From a virus, in IMG/VR virus record IMGVR_UViG_3300042691_020912, positions 1-26,066 of that record: a DNA stretch of 26,066 bases. The stretch is one strand, 5' to 3'. Both the position numbers and the translations under genes were made by a program. Within the stretch, counting starts at the first letter, position 1. Every line of letters starts with the position of its first letter. The notes below the pieces were generated by a model, which was not told the DNA's origin, searched no databases, and was given only the letters and a program-made list of their open reading frames with translations. Below are positions 20,821-26,066 of this stretch, one piece after another.

Positions 20821-23373
20821 ATGGCATTCCAAATTTCACCTGGGATCGAAATCAACGAAATCGATCAAACTAACGTTGTGCCAGCTGTTGCGACTACTGT
20901 CGGAGCATACGCTGGACACTTCAACTGGGGTCCTGTTGACGAAATCGTCACCGTAGGATCAGAAAAGGAACTTGCAGATAACTTTGGTGCTCCTACCAAA
21001 AGCGGTTCAGCAAGATCATTCCTCACAGCCGCAAGCTACCTTAAGTACAGCAATTCGCTACGAGTCTCTCGAGCAATTGGTGCAGGTGCTCTAAACGCTG
21101 CAGATTCTAACCCAGTTCTAATCAAGAACAAGGATCAGTTCGATTCTCTAACTGGACTTGATTTCATCTTCTCTGCTCGCTTCCCAGGCGCACTTGGAAA
21201 CAGCATTAAGGTCTCAATGGCCTATGTGACAGGAGAAGGAGATGGTGCATATGACGCATGGACATACAAAGATCTATTTGCTTCTGCTCCAAACCGTTCT
21301 ATCACTGCTCAGGCTGCAGGCATTGCAACAAACGATGAAATTCATCTCGTTGTTATTGACGAACTCGGTCTTATCACTGGAACAAAAGGTACTATCCTTG
21401 AGCGATATGAAGGTCTTTCCCTTGGTTCAAATGCAAAGACTGAAGACGGAACAAGTCTTTTCTACAAGGACGTTATCAATAACACGTCTTCATACATCTA
21501 CGTTAACACCCTAGATTCTATCTTCCCTGAAGCAGATACCGAAATCACTCCTGACTCTGTCTTCGCAGTTGAAGGTACTTCAGTTAATGATATCGCTTCT
21601 CTTGTTCTTCCTTTCAACCAAATCGTAACGACTACAGTTCAATACGGCGCAGGTGAAGAATCAGTCACGATTACTTCTACTCCTCAGCCAGTTACTGTTA
21701 AGTCTAACTTTGAAGGAGAAATCGGTAACTTCGCAAAGATCAATGTTCGCCATCTCGCAATCGGAGATGCTCCAGCAGTTGCCGCACGTGGTTACATTAA
21801 CTATGGAGTTCCTGTTAATGATGACACTGTTATCGTTGAAGGAAATACATTCACAAAGGTAGCTGCTACTCCAGGAGTAACCGAATTCACTTCTATCAGT
21901 GAACTTGCTGCTCTTATTGGTGCAGTAACTGATCTTTCAGCAACTGTCTACGGTAACTACATCGTGATTGAAGCCGAAACTGCTGGTGCAGCGGGTAATG
22001 CATACACGCTTGCAGTTGGCGAAACAAACGCAGGTACTCTTGCAGTCTCTGGAGAAACACTTGAAGGTGGTAAAGAAGAAGACGCAGACAACTACCTTAC
22101 GGTTTCTATCGATGACCTTGCTCCTGCAGATGGTTTCGTAACTTGGGATGTAACTGTTGCTGTTGATACTCTGGTTGTCGGCCCAGTCACAACGAATACA
22201 ACTGCAGTTTCACTAGCAGATATCATCAAGGAAATCGAACTTGAATACATCATCCTTGGAAACGGAGACGTTCCTGAGCTAACATACTTCGTTGGTGGAG
22301 AAGCAGTAACTGCAGTCGATACTGAAGCTTCTGCTGTTCTTGACATCGAAGAACTTCTTCCATACGCTGTATCTCAAGAAGTGCTAAAGGTTATTCCTTT
22401 CTCTGGTGGTGATACTGTTTCGTTCAATGATGAAACACTGGTCTCTACATTCACACTAACAAGTGGAGCTGATGGTTCAGTTGTTCCAGGAAACGTCGTA
22501 ACTGCTCTTGAGCACTTCGTCGATCCTGACACTATCTCAATCGACTTCCTCTTCGGTGAATCTTTTGATTCAGGACAAGATGTTGTAGACAGCAAGTTGT
22601 ATGAAGTTGCAAATTCCCGTAAGGATATCATTGCAGCAATCTCTGCTCCACTTTCTGTCGCTACTCTTTCTTCAAATACACTGAAGAAGCAAGCAGTTAT
22701 CAACAAGTTCGACGCAGGAACATACAGCTCAACTAGCTTCGTCGTATTTGACCAGACTCCGGTTTACACATACAACAAGTATGCTGACACCTACGTTTGG
22801 ATTCCTGCAGCAGGTCACGTCGCAGGTCTCTGCGCTAACTCTGACCTTGTTGCTGATCCTTGGTTCTCACCTGCAGGCTACAACCGTGGTCAGCTCAAGG
22901 GAGTTATCAAGATTGCATACAACCCAACACGCACTGATCGCGATGACCTCTACAACAAGAGAATCAACTCGATCATCAGCGTTCCTGGTCAAGGTGTAAT
23001 CCTCCTTGGTGACCGTACCGCTCTATCCAAGCCATCCGCATTCGATCGAATCAACGTTCGTCGTCTGTTCAATGTCCTTGAGAGAGCAATTGCAACGGCT
23101 GCTAAGTTCCAACTCTTCGAGCTTAACGACGAATTCACTCGCGTTGCGTTCAAGAATACGATTGAACCATTCTTGAGAGATGTTCAAGGTCGTCGTGGTA
23201 TCACTGAGTTCCTCGTGGTCTGCGATGAAACGAATAACACGCCTGAAGTCATTGATCGTAACGAATTCGTTGGCGACATTTACGTGAAGCCAACTCGCTC
23301 AATCAACAACATCAAGCTTAACTTCATCGCAACAAGAACGGGAGTTGACTTCCGAGAAATTGTCGGTGCTTAA
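20821..23373 (+). CDS. 18: tail sheath protein gp18, enlarged
   Basis: This gene encodes 850 residues, against 659 for T4 gp18. The start, SPGIEINEIDQTNVV..GAYAGHFNWGPV, is the conserved sheath N-terminus. The C-terminal part (residues about 640-850) holds WIPAAGHVAGLCANSD, PWFSPAGYNRG, RTALSKPSAFDRINVRRLFN and the closing TRTGVDFREIVGA, all typical of the contractile core. The extra length lies in the middle (about residues 265-545). There a beta-rich module from 328 to 418 (DDTVIVEGNTFTKV..AETAGAAGNAYTLAVG) resembles a small domain found in many phage virion proteins. Such insertions project from the sheath surface. The gene has its own late promoter with a leader and ends in TAATAAATA, which forms the tube promoter. 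Confidence 0.96.
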   Translation: MAFQISPGIEINEIDQTNVVPAVATTVGAYAGHFNWGPVDEIVTVGSEKELADNFGAPTKSGSARSFLTAASYLKYSNSLRVSRAIGAGALNAADSNPVLIKNKDQFDSLTGLDFIFSARFPGALGNSIKVSMAYVTGEGDGAYDAWTYKDLFASAPNRSITAQAAGIATNDEIHLVVIDELGLITGTKGTILERYEGLSLGSNAKTEDGTSLFYKDVINNTSSYIYVNTLDSIFPEADTEITPDSVFAVEGTSVNDIASLVLPFNQIVTTTVQYGAGEESVTITSTPQPVTVKSNFEGEIGNFAKINVRHLAIGDAPAVAARGYINYGVPVNDDTVIVEGNTFTKVAATPGVTEFTSISELAALIGAVTDLSATVYGNYIVIEAETAGAAGNAYTLAVGETNAGTLAVSGETLEGGKEEDADNYLTVSIDDLAPADGFVTWDVTVAVDTLVVGPVTTNTTAVSLADIIKEIELEYIILGNGDVPELTYFVGGEAVTAVDTEASAVLDIEELLPYAVSQEVLKVIPFSGGDTVSFNDETLVSTFTLTSGADGSVVPGNVVTALEHFVDPDTISIDFLFGESFDSGQDVVDSKLYEVANSRKDIIAAISAPLSVATLSSNTLKKQAVINKFDAGTYSSTSFVVFDQTPVYTYNKYADTYVWIPAAGHVAGLCANSDLVADPWFSPAGYNRGQLKGVIKIAYNPTRTDRDDLYNKRINSIISVPGQGVILLGDRTALSKPSAFDRINVRRLFNVLERAIATAAKFQLFELNDEFTRVAFKNTIEPFLRDVQGRRGITEFLVVCDETNNTPEVIDRNEFVGDIYVKPTRSINNIKLNFIATRTGVDFREIVGA

Positions 23374-23379
23374 TAAATA
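23372..23379 (+). promoter_or_regulatory. T4-type late promoter box (AATAAATA) for the tail tube
   Basis: AATAAATA overlaps the TAA stop of the sheath gene (23371-23373) and ends 33 nt before the tube ATG. The predicted leader of about 28 nt is A-rich (AGAAAACAAAATTT just before ATG) and lacks a Shine-Dalgarno. Confidence 0.7.
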
Positions 23380-23412
23380 GCAATTAGAAAACTCTAACAG
23401 AAAACAAAATTT

Positions 23413-23949
23413 ATGGCAGGACTAGACAGTTTCAAAGCAAAGCTTAAGGGCGGCGGTGCAAGACCAAACCTCTTCAAAGTTAACATTCCGTTTCCTACCG
23501 CGACTGGTGGAAGTTCCGAATTGGCATCGTTCATGATTAAAGCAGCATCACTACCTGCCTCAATCATCAACCCAATCGAAGTTCCATTCCGTGGAAGAAA
23601 GCTAAAGGTCGCTGGTGACCGAACATTTGAACCTTGGACAATCACAGTTATCAACGATACGAATATGGAAATTCGTAATGCGTTTGAACGTTGGATGGAT
23701 TTGATTAACGCAAACTCCGAAAACGTTTCTGCATATGTTGGTAACAATGCATTGAACTATTACTCAAATGCACTTGTTCATCAGCTTGATCGTGATGATT
23801 CAATCACGAAGACATACGAGATGATCGGAGTATTCCCAACTAACATCTCAGCGATTGACCTTAACTATGAAACGAACGACACCGTTGAAGAATTCACTGT
23901 TGAACTAAACTATCAATATTGGACTTCGCAACGCGCAGGAATTTCATAA
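23413..23949 (+). CDS. 19: tail tube protein gp19
   Basis: This gene encodes 178 residues; T4 gp19 has 163. It begins MAGLDSFKAKLKGGGARPNLF, followed by FKVNIPFP, then FMIKAASLPASIINPIEVPF. Next comes GRKLKVAGDRTFEPWTITV and a stretch with NAFERWMDLIN. All are hallmarks of T4-type tail tube proteins. The fold is a beta-barrel that stacks into hexameric rings forming the inner tube, inside the sheath encoded just upstream. The order sheath then tube and their likely high expression both fit. The gene is bounded by a late promoter with leader upstream and by a 15-bp hairpin 22 nt after its stop. Confidence 0.96.
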   Translation: MAGLDSFKAKLKGGGARPNLFKVNIPFPTATGGSSELASFMIKAASLPASIINPIEVPFRGRKLKVAGDRTFEPWTITVINDTNMEIRNAFERWMDLINANSENVSAYVGNNALNYYSNALVHQLDRDDSITKTYEMIGVFPTNISAIDLNYETNDTVEEFTVELNYQYWTSQRAGIS

Positions 23950-23971
23950 GCTTGGTAATCTAACACTCATC

Positions 23972-24019
23972 TTATCCCGATGGAATGGCTGTTTCACATG
24001 TCATATTCCATCGGGATAA
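23972..24019 (+). terminator. 15-bp hairpin after the tube gene, overlapping the portal promoter
   Basis: A perfect 15-bp inverted repeat pairs 23972-23986 (TTATCCCGATGGAAT) with 24005-24019 (ATTCCATCGGGATAA) across an 18-nt loop. It lies between the tube stop and the portal start, where a terminator or RNA-processing hairpin would be useful. The following tract (ATAGTTTTG) is a poor U-run, so termination may be partial. The 3' arm contains the first part of the portal late box. Confidence 0.65.
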
Positions 24020-24022
24020 ATA
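24015..24022 (+). promoter_or_regulatory. T4-type late promoter box (GATAAATA) for the portal
   Basis: GATAAATA begins in the 3' arm of the hairpin and ends 7 nt before the portal ATG at 24030. T4-like spacing puts the RNA start one or two bases before the start codon. The overlap means read-through RNA from the tube gene would fold over the box sequence, whereas new initiation would not. Confidence 0.65.
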
Positions 24023-24029
24023 GTTTTGT

Positions 24030-25616
24030 ATGAAGATATTCGGTTTCAGTTTAACAAAGGACAGAGAGCCATCAACAGCTGTTGATGATAAGCCGCTCAA
24101 AACATTTGCTCCATCGCTTGATCATGATGGAACTGCTGTCATTTCTTCAGCAAATGGCGCTGGATATTATGGTCACTATGTCGACATTGATGGAACAGCA
24201 ATCAAGAATGAAGCTGATCTAATCATCAAGTATCGTCAAGCTGCGGCTCAGCCTGATTGTGATTCTGCGATCATGGATATTGTCAATGCTGCAATTGTGT
24301 CCGACGATAATTCAGCACCAGTCAGTCTTATCATGGATGACCTGCAGGGTTTCTCTGAAGACATCAAGAAGAAGATCATTACTGAATTTGAGAACGTAGT
24401 TTCTCTACTGAATTTCACAGAGAATGGTCATGAACTATTCCGTCGTTGGTATGTTGATGGCCGAATCTATTTCCATGTCATTGTTGATGATAAGAAAAAG
24501 AAGGTAGGTATCTCTGAAATTCGAGAAATCGAATCTACGAAGATTAAGAAAGTCCGAGAAGTAACTACCAAGATTGATAAAGCAACTGGAGTTAGAACCA
24601 CTGCAACGACAGATGAATACTTCATCTATAATGAGAACAATGTAATTGATTCTTCAGTTGGTCATGTCGGAAATGCAATCAAGATCACGCCAGATTCTAT
24701 CATTTACGTTCCTTCTGGTCAGCTAGACGAGAAAAGAAAGTCTGTCATTTCGCATCTTCATAAAGCGCTTAAGCTTGTCAATCAGCTAAGCATGATGGAA
24801 GATTCGCTCGTGATCTATCGTATCTCGCGCGCGCCAGAACGCAGAATCTTCTATGTTGACGTAGGTAACTTGCCTAAGGGTAAGGCTGAAGAATACGTTC
24901 AGTCTATCATGTCTAAGTATCGAAACAAGTTGGTGTACGATGCACAGACAGGTGAGATCAAAGATGACCGTCGTTCAATGTCAATGCTTGAAGACTTCTG
25001 GCTACCTCGTAAAGAAGGTGGCAAAGGAACTGAAATCACTACTCTTCCTGGTGGCGATAACCTTGGTCAGATTGAAGACGTTCTCCATTTCCAGAAGAAA
25101 CTCTATCGTGCATTGAACGTCCCAGTTTCTCGCCTTGAATCTGAGACTGGATTCAATCTTGGTCGTGCTACAGAAATCAGCCGAGATGAAGTTAAGTTCC
25201 ACAAGTTCATTGCAAGACTTCGTCAGAAGTTCTCATATGTTCTACTTGATGCTCTAAGAATCCAACTCATTCTTAAGGGAATCATTACCGAAGGAGACTG
25301 GAAAAAGATTCGCGAGAACGTTTCGGTTGACTATGCTGAAGATAACTACTTCAGTGAACTGAAGGAATTTGAAATCCTTCGTGAACGTCTAAACATTCTC
25401 AACGAAGTTTCAAACCATGTTGGTAAGTACTACTCCAACAAGTGGGTCCGTTCTAATATCCTTCGTCAGACAGAACAAGACATTGAACGAATTGATAAGG
25501 AGATTGCCGAAGAAGAACCTGATGAACCAGAGGACGAAGGAGACATGGGCGATGAAGAAGACGCTGATGGAGACTCTGATGGCGGTAAATTTCCAGCAAA
25601 ATTTCCAGGAAAATGA
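24030..25616 (+). CDS. 20: portal protein gp20
   Basis: This gene encodes 528 residues; T4 gp20 has 524. Signature segments include DLIIKYRQAAAQPDCDSAIM near residue 63 and FRRWYVDGRIYFHVIVD near 140. Later segments are VIYRISRAPERRIFYVDVGN, MSKYRNKLVYDAQTGEI, EDFWLPRKEGGKGTEITTLP and LNVPVSRLE. These are among the most conserved stretches in T4-family portals. Twelve copies form the ring at one head vertex that starts capsid assembly and docks the terminase and neck. The C-terminus ends in an unusually acidic tail (EEEPDEPEDEGDMGDEEDAD) followed by a basic stub, KFPAKFPGK. Start ATG lies 7 nt after a late box, with no Shine-Dalgarno. Confidence 0.97.
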   Translation: MKIFGFSLTKDREPSTAVDDKPLKTFAPSLDHDGTAVISSANGAGYYGHYVDIDGTAIKNEADLIIKYRQAAAQPDCDSAIMDIVNAAIVSDDNSAPVSLIMDDLQGFSEDIKKKIITEFENVVSLLNFTENGHELFRRWYVDGRIYFHVIVDDKKKKVGISEIREIESTKIKKVREVTTKIDKATGVRTTATTDEYFIYNENNVIDSSVGHVGNAIKITPDSIIYVPSGQLDEKRKSVISHLHKALKLVNQLSMMEDSLVIYRISRAPERRIFYVDVGNLPKGKAEEYVQSIMSKYRNKLVYDAQTGEIKDDRRSMSMLEDFWLPRKEGGKGTEITTLPGGDNLGQIEDVLHFQKKLYRALNVPVSRLESETGFNLGRATEISRDEVKFHKFIARLRQKFSYVLLDALRIQLILKGIITEGDWKKIRENVSVDYAEDNYFSELKEFEILRERLNILNEVSNHVGKYYSNKWVRSNILRQTEQDIERIDKEIAEEEPDEPEDEGDMGDEEDADGDSDGGKFPAKFPGK

Positions 25617-25668
25617 AAAATTGTTAGTCAATTTCACTTAAACCACACCTTTTAGAAATCAAGCAAAT

Positions 25669-25676
25669 AATAAATA
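25669..25676 (+). promoter_or_regulatory. T4-type late promoter box (AATAAATA) for the prohead core genes
   Basis: AATAAATA lies in the 66-nt gap after the portal gene and ends 6 nt before the ATG at 25683. The flank is very A/T-rich (AAATAATAAATAACTATT). It should drive the small core protein and gp21, and probably the scaffold and capsid genes beyond the window. Confidence 0.65.
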
Positions 25677-25682
25677 ACTATT

Positions 25683-25844
25683 ATGAAAGCAACTACTAAG
25701 ATTGTTAATGCTGTTGCAAGCGATGATATCGCTGCAGCTAATGAAGCTTTCGCATCTGCAATTAAAGAGAAGGTGAATACAGCTCTCGACATCAAGAAGA
25801 TCGAGCTTACTTCACGAGTCTTTGATAAAGCAACTGGAAAATAA
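25683..25844 (+). CDS. small prohead core protein, gp67-like
   Basis: This 53-residue frame encodes MKATTKIVNAVASDDIAAAN, continuing EAFASAIKEKVNTALDIKKI and ending LTSRVFDKATGK. The sequence is almost entirely amphipathic helix. It lies exactly between portal and prohead protease, where T4 has genes 67 and 68 (small internal scaffold proteins) and cyanophages have a similar short helical gene. It has a late box 6 nt upstream and its stop overlaps the gp21 start (TAATG). This supports a real gene despite its size. The gp67-like label rests on position, length and helical character, not on strong sequence identity. As a core protein it would be cut by gp21 during head maturation. Confidence 0.72.
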   Translation: MKATTKIVNAVASDDIAAANEAFASAIKEKVNTALDIKKIELTSRVFDKATGK

Positions 25845-26066
25845 TGTTACTCATTACCGAACATACTGAAGACCAAATTTCGTGCATTGTCGAAGGCAAT
25901 GACTCGAAAAAGAACATCTTCATTGAAGGTGTTTACATGCAGGCTGAGAAAGAAAACAAGAATCGCCGAATCTATCCGCGTTCTGTTCTTTCTGCAGCTG
26001 TAGATAAGTATGTTACTGAGTATGTTAAAACTGGTCGTGCTGGTGGAGAACTTAATCACCCATCAG
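25844..26066 (+). CDS. 21: prohead core protease gp21 (5' part)
   Basis: The gene starts at ATG 25844, in the stop of the small core gene, and runs off the window after 74 codons. The visible N-terminus has the family pattern IFIEGVYMQAEKENKNRRIY followed by P, then GRAGGELNHPS. T4 gp21 has equivalent segments (YIEGIFMQAEVVNRNKRLYP and ALGELNHP). His72 in ELNHP corresponds to the expected catalytic histidine of this serine-protease family; the serine and third residue lie beyond the window. gp21 matures the prohead by cutting scaffold, core and capsid proteins. T4 gp21 is 212 residues, so about one third is seen. Confidence 0.93.
   Translation, partial: MLLITEHTEDQISCIVEGNDSKKNIFIEGVYMQAEKENKNRRIYPRSVLSAAVDKYVTEYVKTGRAGGELNHPS

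Noticed and set aside
1-26066. Diversity-generating retroelement suggested by the Mtd-like domains
   Set aside because: No reverse transcriptase, template repeat or A-biased variable repeat pair was seen; the shared domain is a general fibre anchor.
1-26066. Prophage or integration functions
   Set aside because: No integrase, repressor, attachment site or host gene is visible; the content is purely lytic T4-like structural genes.

Overview
The window is the late virion-assembly region of a T4-like contractile-tailed bacteriophage (Caudoviricetes, T4 superfamily). Every gene lies on the + strand and the genes are packed almost without gaps. From 13.9 kb to the end the order follows T4: neck proteins gp13 and gp14, tail terminator gp15, small terminase gp16, large terminase gp17, tail sheath gp18, tail tube gp19, portal gp20, a small gp67-like core protein and the start of prohead protease gp21. 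I see no RNA gene, CRISPR array, transposon, integrase or reverse transcriptase. The gp13 and gp14 sequences look more like those of marine and freshwater cyanophage-type relatives than those of coliphage T4. The host cannot be fixed from this window.

Region 1 (1-8.8 kb) holds adhesin and tail-fibre genes. It begins with the tail end of an upstream gene and a small coiled-coil protein. A fibre with seventeen 10-residue repeats and a fibre with sixteen NTF(S/T)xx hexads follow. Next come a small repeat protein, two tandem paralogous structural proteins, and a fibre-base protein that shares an N-terminal domain with the hexad fibre. The last gene is a 685-residue YadA-like fibre that starts with a bacterial-type signal peptide. 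Region 2 (8.8-13.9 kb) holds a single-gene unit with its own promoter and terminator, a membrane/coiled-coil protein of holin-like layout, and two more long fibre-like proteins, one of them an 821-residue beta-solenoid. Region 3 (13.9-26.07 kb) is the neck, packaging, tail and head core. A four-gene insert between gp16 and gp17 carries a beta-helix tail-spike-like protein and a DUF1353 protein.

Expression signals are unusually clear. Ten copies of (A/G)ATAAATA, close to the T4 late promoter TATAAATA, lie on the + strand at gene boundaries, and I found none inside genes or on the other strand. At six of the ten the box ends only 5-7 nt before the ATG. With T4 geometry the mRNA would then start at, or one or two bases before, the start codon, so these would be leaderless messages. 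Almost no gene has a Shine-Dalgarno sequence, and many starts overlap or touch the previous stop (TAATG, TAATATG, ATGA). The three boxes with real leaders precede the sheath, the tube and the 153-residue single-gene protein, which are plausibly abundant products. A strong terminator follows the 153-residue gene, and a 15-bp hairpin between tube and portal physically contains the start of the portal promoter.

Together the genes build the head portal and its scaffold, package DNA through the terminase, join head to tail through the neck and terminator proteins, form the contractile tail, and equip it with an unusually large and modular set of adhesins.
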